Origin: QANA01 sp963665505
GTDB lineage: Bacteria; Bacillota; Clostridia; Christensenellales; Christensenellaceae
Length of the DNA: 64,000 bases
Reading direction: 5' to 3'
NCBI GenBank assembly: GCA_963665505.1
Contig: OY762275.1
Span: forward strand, 1,364,001 to 1,428,000
Each line of letters opens with the position of its first letter. Within the stretch, counting starts at the first letter, position 1. Shown here one piece after another: positions 42,715 through 50,032 of this stretch. The notes under the pieces were generated by a model. It worked only from the letters and a program-made list of their open reading frames with translations. It made no database searches and had not been told where the DNA came from. The position numbers and the translations under genes are program-made.

Positions 42715-43671
42715 ATGAAAAAATTCATTGTGATACTATCCTTGATACTAATCATAGCCGGTTCGATCGTAGCCGGGACACTGGCCAACTATACAACGAC
42801 GATCGATAAGGTGGCAAGTGGCAGTGTTATAGGGAAAGATTTCATATTCACTGAAGACGGCTCGGATACATTTGAGCATGGGATAAAAATTGCGCCCGGA
42901 GAGACTGTCTCTTGGGAATTCGCCGTAAAAAACTATCAGGACACAAAAATTACGGAAACAGACCTGTATTACAAACTGACATTCGACGTGCATGCAACCA
43001 CAGATAAAAGCGTCATCGACCCTCTCGTCATTACGTTGAAGGATGAAAATGGCGATGTGATCGATGCAATCACAGGCACGGGCACCATTCAAGTCACCGG
43101 CTCTTTCCCTCTTTCCACGACCGGACAAAGTGATGCGTTCACGGTGGAAATTTACTGGCCTGAAAGCAACGAAACAGACATAAACTACGCCGGGGGTAAT
43201 TATGGGACGACAATCGGCGTGGCGGCTATAGCATCGCAGATCGCTTTTGAAGAAGAGCCGGAGGAACCCGAAGAAGCCTCGTATTCCGTCGCGTATGCGG
43301 CACAGACAGCATGGACGGAAGGCGCCTATTGGGATTGGAGGACACAGAGTTTGGTGGGCGGCACACAAAAACACAATTTTTCCGTCACGATCACCAATAA
43401 CTCTGCAGAGACAGTTTCGGGTTGGACTATCTCATTCACATTGGCTGAAACCATTACCTACAATTGGTCTTCCGTCATGAAGGAGAAGGATACCTCGACC
43501 GGCAGATACAGCTTCTCCTCCCCTGCCTATTACAACAATGTGATTGAACCCGGCGGAAGCGTCACTTTTACCGGACAGGCCATCGGCAATGGGTTGAACC
43601 CAATCACCAATGTCAGTGTAAATGGCGAGGCCGTGACAGATGTGGAATGCACATATAACGTAGGAAGTTAA
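42715..43671 (+). CDS. SipW-type secreted protein: TasA/camelysin-like domain plus CBM2-like domain
   Basis: A 318-residue exported protein. The signal peptide ends GTLANYTTT, the Gly-Thr-x-Ala pattern cleaved by SipW-type signal peptidases in TasA and camelysin. Residues ~25-180 form a beta domain (IGKDFIFTEDGSDTFEHGIKIAPGETVSWEFAVKN...) very close to the protein at 44560. After an EEPEEPEE linker, residues ~190-318 resemble a family 2 carbohydrate-binding module: VTITNNSAETVSGWTISFTL, aromatic Trp near the strands, and YYNNVIEPGGSVTFTGQ. TasA builds biofilm fibres, so this may be a fibre subunit that binds polysaccharide. It is the first gene after the riboswitch. Confidence 0.78.
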   Translation: MKKFIVILSLILIIAGSIVAGTLANYTTTIDKVASGSVIGKDFIFTEDGSDTFEHGIKIAPGETVSWEFAVKNYQDTKITETDLYYKLTFDVHATTDKSVIDPLVITLKDENGDVIDAITGTGTIQVTGSFPLSTTGQSDAFTVEIYWPESNETDINYAGGNYGTTIGVAAIASQIAFEEEPEEPEEASYSVAYAAQTAWTEGAYWDWRTQSLVGGTQKHNFSVTITNNSAETVSGWTISFTLAETITYNWSSVMKEKDTSTGRYSFSSPAYYNNVIEPGGSVTFTGQAIGNGLNPITNVSVNGEAVTDVECTYNVGS

Positions 43672-43707
43672 TCCCCTTCGGATTTTTTCAGAAAGGAGCC
43701 GTATAAA

Positions 43708-44502
43708 ATGAGATTCCGAATCCTTACGATCGTATTCTTGTTAAGTGCGATTTTTATCTCGGTTTTATATGGCACACTCTCAAACTATACATCTTCTTCC
43801 AACTCTGAAGTAGGTATCGAACCGGATGTGGAAAAGATCCTGGGAGAAGACAGCAGCTCTTCTACAGAAAACACAGAGGAGCCCAGCGGTACGGAAACGG
43901 GACCTGCCGAAACAGAACCCGTTACAACAGACGAACCGGAGCCCAGCACAAGTAACGAAGAAGAAACTCCAAGTCCAACGGAAAGTCCTGCGGAAAGCCC
44001 AACGGAAAGCCCAACGGAAAGTCCTACGGAAAGCCCAATGGAAAGTCCTACGGAAAGTCCTACGGAAAGCCCTATGGAAAGCCCAACGGAAACCACCGGA
44101 CAGGAAACCTGGGTGCCTGATCTGGACGCACTCGGCGACAATGGGTACGTAATAGACGGATTGCGCGTGTGGTACACCTATACGATCACGAACAACAAGA
44201 AATTTGCGGCGTTTACGGGAGACATTGTACAAGAGAGAAGAAGCGCGGCATTGAGATTTGGAAACAGCTCATGGGAATCGTACCTGCTCTACTTCGAACC
44301 CGGCACGAAAATACGGTTGACAAATGGCCGCTCCGTCGCCATGAGCGGTTTCTACCTGATAAAGGGGAACGTAAATATCTTTGACACTTCTTATTACACA
44401 CAGACGCAGGACGGATATGTCCTGCGGGAAAATATGAGCTCCTTCAAAGTATGCAGCGATGTGGTGGGTGCTTGTGAGGCAAGACATATTCCGCTACTTT
44501 GA
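43708..44502 (+). CDS. SipW-type secreted repeat-stalk protein
   Basis: A 264-residue secreted protein. The signal peptide MRFRILTIVFLLSAIFISVLY ends GTLSNYTSS, the same cleavage pattern as its neighbours. Residues ~45-130 are an acidic Ser/Thr/Pro/Glu stalk with at least eight tetrapeptides SPTE or SPME. Residues ~135-264 form a small domain I do not recognise (VIDGLRVWYTYTITNNKKFAAFTGDIV...YLLYFEPGTKIRLTNGRSVAMSGFYLIKG), with two Cys near the end. It may be a surface adhesin or a fibre cap held away from the cell. The ribosome site is AAAGGAG. It is 36 bases after the CBM protein. Confidence 0.65.
   Translation: MRFRILTIVFLLSAIFISVLYGTLSNYTSSSNSEVGIEPDVEKILGEDSSSSTENTEEPSGTETGPAETEPVTTDEPEPSTSNEEETPSPTESPAESPTESPTESPTESPMESPTESPTESPMESPTETTGQETWVPDLDALGDNGYVIDGLRVWYTYTITNNKKFAAFTGDIVQERRSAALRFGNSSWESYLLYFEPGTKIRLTNGRSVAMSGFYLIKGNVNIFDTSYYTQTQDGYVLRENMSSFKVCSDVVGACEARHIPLL
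43974..44094 (+). repeat. 12-bp tandem repeats coding SPTE/SPME
   Basis: About ten near-copies of a 12-base unit (ACGGAAAGTCCT / ACGGAAAGCCCA / ATGGAAAGTCCT variants) encode the Ser-Pro-Thr/Met-Glu stalk. Such coding repeats may vary in number between strains. Confidence 0.85.
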
Positions 44503-44559
44503 AAAATTAAATTTATCCTATGAAAACATACATAAAAATCTAAATTTGTGGAGGAAATT

Positions 44560-45096
44560 ATGAAAAAGAAGACTCTCATTGGAATGGCGCTTATCCTGGC
44601 AATCGCAATATCCGTTATATCCGGTACTTTGGCGCTCTATACGACTACAATCGACAATTTAGCCAAAGGCAGCGTCGTCGCAAAAGAATTTGTTTTGCTG
44701 GAAAACGGGACAGACACTTTTGTGCAAGATGTAAAGATCGCCCCCACGGAAACGGTAAGCTGGGCTTTCAGCATCAAGAACTTTAAAGATTCCGTCGTTT
44801 CCGAAACCGCTATGAATCTGGCTATCAAACTGAGTATCACCGCTGCAACCGGTAAAACTGCCATCGCCCCTCTCGTTGTAACTGTTAAGGACGAAGACGG
44901 AACAGTCGTCGGGACAAAAACGGGTACCGGCACGATCGAATTCAAAGACACTTTCACTCTGAAGGCAGAGGGACAGACCCATACATATACGGTCGCAATC
45001 AATTGGCCAAGCAGTGAGGCCGACGCTTCTTACACAACAGAAGACGGAGACTTTGGTTCCAGCATCAACGTAAGCGTAACAGGCACACAGGCGTAA
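44560..45096 (+). CDS. SipW-type secreted TasA/camelysin-like protein
   Basis: A 178-residue exported protein. The signal peptide MKKKTLIGMALILAIAISVIS ends GTLALYTTT, the SipW cleavage pattern, and the mature ~150 residues are a beta-rich domain (LAKGSVVAKEFVLLENGTDTFVQDVKIAPTETVSWAFSIKN) closely related to the N-terminal domain at 42715. In Bacillus such proteins (TasA, CalY) polymerise into biofilm fibres. The start at 44560 has GGAGG six bases before it; the GTG at 44548 lies at that site. It is followed by a strong terminator, closing the riboswitch unit. Confidence 0.82.
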   Translation: MKKKTLIGMALILAIAISVISGTLALYTTTIDNLAKGSVVAKEFVLLENGTDTFVQDVKIAPTETVSWAFSIKNFKDSVVSETAMNLAIKLSITAATGKTAIAPLVVTVKDEDGTVVGTKTGTGTIEFKDTFTLKAEGQTHTYTVAINWPSSEADASYTTEDGDFGSSINVSVTGTQA

Positions 45097-45122
45097 GCAT
45101 AAAATAAGATAAAACATACTAT

Positions 45123-45155
45123 AAAAAAGCCATCCTGGAAAGGATGGCTTTTTTA
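45123..45155 (+). terminator. Terminator after the camelysin-like gene
   Basis: AAAAAAGCCATCC and GGATGGCTTTTTT form a perfect 13-bp stem with a four-base loop. It separates the three structural genes from sipW. Confidence 0.93.
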
Positions 45156-45203
45156 TAGTAAATTAAAATTTATCCATTAAAATAACAAATATCTTTTATT
45201 GCA

Positions 45204-45212
45204 TGGTATAAT
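45204..45212 (+). promoter_or_regulatory. Extended -10 promoter of the sipW unit
   Basis: TGGTATAAT (45204-45212), an extended -10 with no clear -35, is about 45 bases before the sipW start. It implies the signal peptidase and the ABC-like genes are transcribed separately from the riboswitch unit, at least in part. Confidence 0.5.
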
Positions 45213-45256
45213 ATAAATAATATAAATTTACCTAAGTGCTTTCAAAGGATACCTGT

Positions 45257-45757
45257 ATGCGTATTGAATATACAACACACGAGCAAATAGAGAAAATGCG
45301 CGAAGAATTGCACCGCGCCGGAGAAAAAAAGGAAAAGGCCAAGGCGCGGCCCCTAAAAATAGTTTCTCTGGCATTTTTTTATTCCTTTATCATTTTTTTG
45401 GTATTTATACTGGCGTCGATACTGCTGGCAAAAAGCAGCGGAGAAGTCCCCTCTATTTTTGGTTATCAACTGTATAGGGTGGAATCCGGCAGTATGAGCC
45501 CCACGCTGGATATCGGTTCGGTCATTCTCACCAAAGAACCGGAAGATGTGTATGCATTGGAGGTCGGCGATGTCGTGACTTTCAAAACAACCAGCGGATC
45601 CATTGTGACACACAGGATCATAGAAGTCATAACGGACGAAATGGGCAACATAGAGTACCGTACCAAAGGTGATAACCCAAATAACTCTGCGGATATAGAT
45701 CTATTGGACCCCGAAAATGTACTTGCCATCTTTGTCTTCAGAATTCCACTGACATAA
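45257..45757 (+). CDS. sipW: SipW-type (ER-type) signal peptidase I
   Basis: A 166-residue membrane-bound S26 protease. A basic N-terminus precedes a hydrophobic span (about 36-58). The catalytic Ser is Ser79 in VESGSMSPTLDIGSVI. The general base is His119 in SIVTHRIIEV, not Lys, marking the ER/SipW class, and TKGDNPNNSAD carries the conserved Asp. It should cleave the three secreted proteins just upstream, which all bear SipW-type signals. The ATG at 45257 follows AAAGG; an in-frame GTG at 45236 is less likely. It is followed 22 bases later by the ABC-like gene. Confidence 0.9.
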   Translation: MRIEYTTHEQIEKMREELHRAGEKKEKAKARPLKIVSLAFFYSFIIFLVFILASILLAKSSGEVPSIFGYQLYRVESGSMSPTLDIGSVILTKEPEDVYALEVGDVVTFKTTSGSIVTHRIIEVITDEMGNIEYRTKGDNPNNSADIDLLDPENVLAIFVFRIPLT

Positions 45758-45779
45758 TTATGCTACACAGGGCAGGACG

Positions 45780-46778
45780 ATGAAAAAACAAAAAAACACA
45801 TCCCCGGATATGCTTCAATCAAATATCAAAAACATCGTTTTTATGGACAGTATCACATCCAACGAGTGTTACTATACGGACAATAAAGAAATAAGGCCGG
45901 TCCTGCACAATATTTGCATTTCCATCTTAAAAGGGCAAGTCTACGCGATAACCGGCACTTCTTCATTTGAAATCCGACTTTTGGCGGAGATCATTGCAAA
46001 TATCCGATCGTATGATACCGGCAAGTGTGTATTGCTGGAGCGCGGCATGATGCGCCGCAAGCGGATCATATTGCCGCATATTTTTTATATTGGCAATCCG
46101 AATATGGCTTATTCAAATATGAACGTACTGGAGTTTTTAATGTTTTCTCTGATGAAAAGTCCGGAGAACAAGATTAAACTGCAGGAAGATCTGCTGGAAT
46201 ATCTGATACGCATCGGCTTGGAAAACATTGCGCTCACCCCTATTTCCACGCTTCCAAACGAGTATAAGGTGGTCATATTACTGCTCGTCAGCGCTTATTC
46301 TCATAGCCAGCTCATCGTTTTCAATTTTCCGGAATATACGTTTGAAAAAAACTTGGTCAACGCGATCGCAAACATAACGGCGCTGATCACGCAAAAGGGA
46401 AAAACGCTGCTCCTTACCACGCAAGACAGTAATGTTATTGAAAAAGCGTGCAGCCACATGGCTTTTCTGATGGACAGCGAATTGGTCTTTCAAGGATCCG
46501 TCGATGATTTCCGGTGTACCTACGACAAAATCGTCCTTACAATGTGGGATAAGAAGGCCTCCCAGATCGCCAGATTCCTGCGTGTTTTCATGCCGGAGTA
46601 TGAATACGACATACATGGAGACGAACTGACCATCAGAAGCGAAAAACCGGCGGACTCGAAAGCAGTATATAAAAGGATCTCTTCCATTAATTTAGTGCCG
46701 GAAAAAGTCGAGCTCAATCCCAAAACCGTCAGGAATGCATGGGAGGAAATTTTGAAACAGAGCCATGATATACATTAA
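45780..46778 (+). CDS. Degenerate ABC ATPase-like protein
   Basis: A 332-residue protein with the layout of an ABC ATPase but ruined ATP motifs. The Walker A place (about 57-67) reads ITGTSSFEIRLL, without the second Gly or the Lys. The Walker B place reads LIVFNFPEY, with Asn for Asp and Phe for the catalytic Glu. The signature region is STLPNEYK, and the H-loop is LTTQDSN, Gln for His. The fold is suggested by VLHNICISILKGQVYAITGT, GNPNMAYSNMNVLEF and a C-terminal ~80-residue domain. It may be a scaffold or regulator of the membrane protein encoded next, with which it overlaps by 14 bases. Confidence 0.7.
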   Translation: MKKQKNTSPDMLQSNIKNIVFMDSITSNECYYTDNKEIRPVLHNICISILKGQVYAITGTSSFEIRLLAEIIANIRSYDTGKCVLLERGMMRRKRIILPHIFYIGNPNMAYSNMNVLEFLMFSLMKSPENKIKLQEDLLEYLIRIGLENIALTPISTLPNEYKVVILLLVSAYSHSQLIVFNFPEYTFEKNLVNAIANITALITQKGKTLLLTTQDSNVIEKACSHMAFLMDSELVFQGSVDDFRCTYDKIVLTMWDKKASQIARFLRVFMPEYEYDIHGDELTIRSEKPADSKAVYKRISSINLVPEKVELNPKTVRNAWEEILKQSHDIH

Positions 46779-48189
46779 AAGCTATTTTAAAAAAGAATTG
46801 CAAAATGCATACATCCAATATCATATGAGCAAAAGAAATAGGATTTTCTTTGCGCTTTTCTTAGGGCTCCTCTCCTTTGCGATGCACTTTGTGCTGCAAA
46901 CATTAACGGACAGCGTCTTATCCGACGCCGTGCCCGAGATCATGCAGACCAGCTATTTTTCCACATTGTATACCTATAACAGTATAACTTTTCTCGTCTA
47001 TGTCGTCTATTTCGTCATCAATTACAGCAATTTATCCTTTGCCGAAATCAAGAAAAACCGGTGGTATTCGCTGATCAAGATGGGCTATAAACCGATCCCC
47101 ATGATTTTTTCTAAATTTATCGCCCTGATCCTTTCCGTATTCTTTATTTATTCCATCGGGTTTGTTTTCACGATACTGCTCACCATATTTCTCAAATACA
47201 ATTTCATACTGGCATACCTGCCTTCCCTCTACTTTGTGGGCTTGTTCGACCTGGTGGCGGTGACCATACTCTTTACCTCCGCTTCTTTGTTTATAAAAAA
47301 CCCCGCCAACGTAAAATATTTCATCTTTATTACGACGGTCCTGATCGTAGTGGCCCATATGTTGTTAGGGTACAACGATATCGTCGCCAACCGCGTACTG
47401 ATGCAGAATTTCTCTATCCTGTTCGATTTTGGCCGGTCGCTTTATTTGCCTGCGCTTGCCACCATCAGTTTGGCCGGCTTAGTCATCGCTGTTTTTAAAG
47501 CAAAGAATGCTTCCCAATATTATACGATCCCCTACTACAATACGTATGACTATGTTTTGCCGGAAAACACACTGATTGTAAAATACAACCCGAAGGCACA
47601 AAAAGCGGTGCCCATCAACAATGAGAAGAGATCGGTGCTGCGCAGCAAGATCTTTAACACCACCGTGACCATTTTCCTGGTAATCTTTATATGCGCCGCT
47701 CTCGCATTCAACGTATTTATTATCCTGATCTCTACTTCTCAGCCGGGAAAAGAGGTCACGATCAGCGGGAAAATCCCCTATATTTTTAAATCGGACACGA
47801 TGGAGCCGACCATTATGGAAAACGACCTTGCCTATTTCGACAGAGTCGGCAATGCGGCAGATATCGAATTGGGAGATGTCGTGCTTTTCCTGTACGATAA
47901 TACGGTATATATCGAACGGGTGACATCGATCGATGGGAATTCCCTGACCGTAGACATCGATGCGTATCCCCCTCTTTCGCAGAAAGGCGTAATGATCAAA
48001 ACGATAGAAAGAAACACGGTCTACGGCATCTTTTCATATAGAAACCGTTGGCTGGGAGCACTGATACTTTTTGCAAACACAATACTCGGCCGTGTAATAT
48101 TTTTGATCCTCCCCGCCCTGTTGCTTTTCTTCAACAAGCCAATGAAAACCGTCTTCGAGAACCGTACAAAAAAATACGCGGGAGAATAG
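46765..48189 (+). CDS. Membrane protein fused to an inactive signal-peptidase-like domain
   Basis: A 474-residue protein. The N-terminal ~245 residues have about six hydrophobic spans, as in ABC-2 permeases. After a linker and a span at 300-322 comes a region like signal peptidase I: YIFKSDTMEPTIMENDLAYFDRV at about 340-361, then LGDVVLFLYDNTVYIERV. In the Ser-x-Ser-Met motif the nucleophile is Thr345 (SDTM), and the base (His in sipW) is Glu384. It is thus probably non-catalytic, or uses Thr. Two more spans follow near the end. It overlaps the ATPase-like gene and follows sipW, so a role in exporting or folding the fibre proteins is a guess. Confidence 0.65.
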   Translation: MIYIKSYFKKELQNAYIQYHMSKRNRIFFALFLGLLSFAMHFVLQTLTDSVLSDAVPEIMQTSYFSTLYTYNSITFLVYVVYFVINYSNLSFAEIKKNRWYSLIKMGYKPIPMIFSKFIALILSVFFIYSIGFVFTILLTIFLKYNFILAYLPSLYFVGLFDLVAVTILFTSASLFIKNPANVKYFIFITTVLIVVAHMLLGYNDIVANRVLMQNFSILFDFGRSLYLPALATISLAGLVIAVFKAKNASQYYTIPYYNTYDYVLPENTLIVKYNPKAQKAVPINNEKRSVLRSKIFNTTVTIFLVIFICAALAFNVFIILISTSQPGKEVTISGKIPYIFKSDTMEPTIMENDLAYFDRVGNAADIELGDVVLFLYDNTVYIERVTSIDGNSLTVDIDAYPPLSQKGVMIKTIERNTVYGIFSYRNRWLGALILFANTILGRVIFLILPALLLFFNKPMKTVFENRTKKYAGE

Positions 48190-48234
48190 ATTTTGCCTCT
48201 TTTCTTCCGCATGTATCAACTTCTTTTCATTTCC

Positions 48235-48987
48235 TCATACGAGTTTGTTCCGCAATCTTTCCAAGCCCTCAATCTGGATTTCGATGACATCGCCTTTTTG
48301 CATCGGTCCTATGCCGGCGGGTGTTCCCGTTGCGATGACATCACCCGGCAGTAACGTCATACAGGCGCTGATGAAACTGATCAGATCCGCCACTTTAAAA
48401 AGCATATCTTCCGTATTCCCCGCCTGCTTTATTCTTCCGTTCAAGAAGCTTCGCACAGACTTGTTCCGAGGGTCAAAATCCGTATCGATATACGGACCAA
48501 AGGGGCAAAACGTATCAAAAGATTTCGCCCGTGTCCACTGTCCGTCGGATTTTTGCAGATCCCTGGCCGTCACATCGTTTAAAGCCGTATACCCAAAAAT
48601 AACTTCTTTCGCCCGCTCTGCAGGTACATCTTTGCATTTTTTCCTTATGACAACGGCCATCTCCGCCTCATAATCCACACGCCGGGATGCAGCAGGATAC
48701 ACGATCGTTTGCCTGTGTGCAATCACCGCCGTAGGCGGCTTTAAAAACAACACCGGCGATCCGATCAGCGTTTCCTTCAGTTCGCGGGCATGTTCTGAAT
48801 AATTCAGCCCTACCGCCACGATTTTCGAAGGTTCCGACGGAGGCAATATTTCCAGTTCAGAGAGCGCATATTCTTCCCCGGCGTATTTGATCTCTTCATA
48901 CGGCAACCCTTCCAAACATTTTGCCACCTCTCCGCAAAATTCCGCGTAAAAGGTCCTGTCCTCTTTTTTTGCCCTGCCTATCAACAT
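48235..48987 (-). CDS. Fumarylacetoacetate hydrolase family protein
   Basis: A 250-residue FAH-fold enzyme. It shows KIVAVGLNYSEHARE, PVLFLKPPTAVIAH, RRVDYEAEMAVVI (metal-binding Glu pair), GYTALNDVTARDLQ, KSFDTFCPFGPY and PGDVIATGTPAGIGPM. Members are Mg-dependent acylpyruvate hydrolases, oxaloacetate decarboxylases or isomerases of aromatic breakdown; the exact substrate cannot be read from the sequence. A GGAGGG site lies about 11 bases before the ATG. It is followed on the minus strand's upstream side by the cytidine deaminase-like gene, 27 bases apart, so they may be co-transcribed. Confidence 0.9.
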   Translation of the reverse strand: MLIGRAKKEDRTFYAEFCGEVAKCLEGLPYEEIKYAGEEYALSELEILPPSEPSKIVAVGLNYSEHARELKETLIGSPVLFLKPPTAVIAHRQTIVYPAASRRVDYEAEMAVVIRKKCKDVPAERAKEVIFGYTALNDVTARDLQKSDGQWTRAKSFDTFCPFGPYIDTDFDPRNKSVRSFLNGRIKQAGNTEDMLFKVADLISFISACMTLLPGDVIATGTPAGIGPMQKGDVIEIQIEGLERLRNKLV

Positions 48988-49014
48988 ACTTTTTTCTTCC
49001 CTCCATGCCGCTAT

Positions 49015-49398
49015 TTACCGGTCTTTCCAATCATAAGGCAAAAGGTCTTTCAATTTTACGACCGTATCCGGCTCTACTTTCACTTCCGCTTCTTTATTGT
49101 CCGCATGCAGTTGTGTCAGGAATTCCCGGCATCTGCCGCACGGGGGCAAGATCGTTCCGTTTTCACGGACGGCGATCAATTTTGTGATCTCGCTCTCTCC
49201 CTGGGTCAGCATCGCCGCGGCCGCCGCATGCTCCGCACAAAAGCCCATAGAAGCACTGGTGTCTACACAGACGCCCGTGTATACATGGCCGGCCCTGGTC
49301 AAAATAGCGGCTCCTACGCCTCCCGCCTCCGCATACGCCGAGAGACGCCTTGGGTGTGCGACCGCTTTGGCCATTTCGTATAGTGCATTAAAATCCAT
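49015..49398 (-). CDS. Cytidine/blasticidin-deaminase-like protein
   Basis: A 127-residue zinc deaminase. The zinc motif is FCAEHAAAAAM (Cys and catalytic Glu) with PPCGRCREFL (two Cys), the arrangement of cytidine deaminases. Usual CDA has CAERVA, and here it is CAEHAA, closer to blasticidin-S-deaminase-like and short CDA-like proteins. It may salvage cytidine to uridine, or act on an unknown base. It starts 96 bases from the divergent amidase-domain gene and precedes the FAH-family gene. Confidence 0.82.
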   Translation of the reverse strand: MDFNALYEMAKAVAHPRRLSAYAEAGGVGAAILTRAGHVYTGVCVDTSASMGFCAEHAAAAAMLTQGESEITKLIAVRENGTILPPCGRCREFLTQLHADNKEAEVKVEPDTVVKLKDLLPYDWKDR

Positions 49399-49494
49399 TT
49401 ATCTTTCTCCCCCGTTCTATCAAAAAGAAATAGACCATATATTGATTGCGTATGTCTATAATTTCCTTTATCGTTACCGCAAAGGATTCTCAAG

Positions 49495-49986
49495 ATGAAT
49501 AAGGAATATGATCGGGCGCATGCCGTCCTGTACGCAAAAAGGTGGGCAATAGGCCGCAATCCGCAGTATTACGATTATGAAAAGATAGGCGGAGACTGTA
49601 CGAATTTTGTTTCCCAGTGTCTTTTTGCAGGAAGCGAAAAAATGAATTATGCCCGGCCGTTGGGCTGGTATTATTTGAGCGCCGACAACCATTCCGCTTC
49701 CTGGACGGGAGTAGAATATCTCCATGCTTATCTGACACGCCGCTCCGGTACGGGACCCATCGGATATCCGGTCTCCATTAATGCAGTACAGCCCGGCGAT
49801 CTATCTCAGTTCGCAAAAAGCCCGGGACAATACACACATTCGCAGATCATTGTTTCCGTGGGGAATCCTCCCTCCCTGAAGAATATACGGGTCTGTGCAC
49901 ACAGCATAGACAGCATAAACCGTCCTCTTTCCACATATTCGTTTGCAGAGATACGTTTTGTGCATATCGCACATGTCGTTTTATAA
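49495..49986 (+). CDS. Amidase-domain (Amidase_6-like) protein
   Basis: A 163-residue protein with the pattern of the putative amidase (Amidase_6) domain: YDRAHAVLYAKRWA at the start, GGDCTNFVSQCLFAG with the catalytic Cys, a central Trp-rich stretch, PGDLSQF and THSQIIVSV with a His, and a late AHSIDSINRPL. These papain-fold (NlpC-related) domains are thought to cut amide bonds in cell-wall or other peptides. There is no signal peptide, unlike many homologues, so its site of action is unclear. It is a single gene. Confidence 0.8.
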   Translation: MNKEYDRAHAVLYAKRWAIGRNPQYYDYEKIGGDCTNFVSQCLFAGSEKMNYARPLGWYYLSADNHSASWTGVEYLHAYLTRRSGTGPIGYPVSINAVQPGDLSQFAKSPGQYTHSQIIVSVGNPPSLKNIRVCAHSIDSINRPLSTYSFAEIRFVHIAHVVL

Positions 49987-50032
49987 AAAAACTGCCGGGA
50001 GAATCACCGACAGTTACAGAGACTTGCCAGCT

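Noticed and set aside
43974..44094. CRISPR-like array
   Set aside because: The 12-base repeats have no spacers, lie in frame within a coding sequence and encode SPTE units.
43785..44177. Minus-strand open frame of repeated VGLSVGLS residues
   Set aside because: It is the antisense reading of the coding repeats; no start context or domain.
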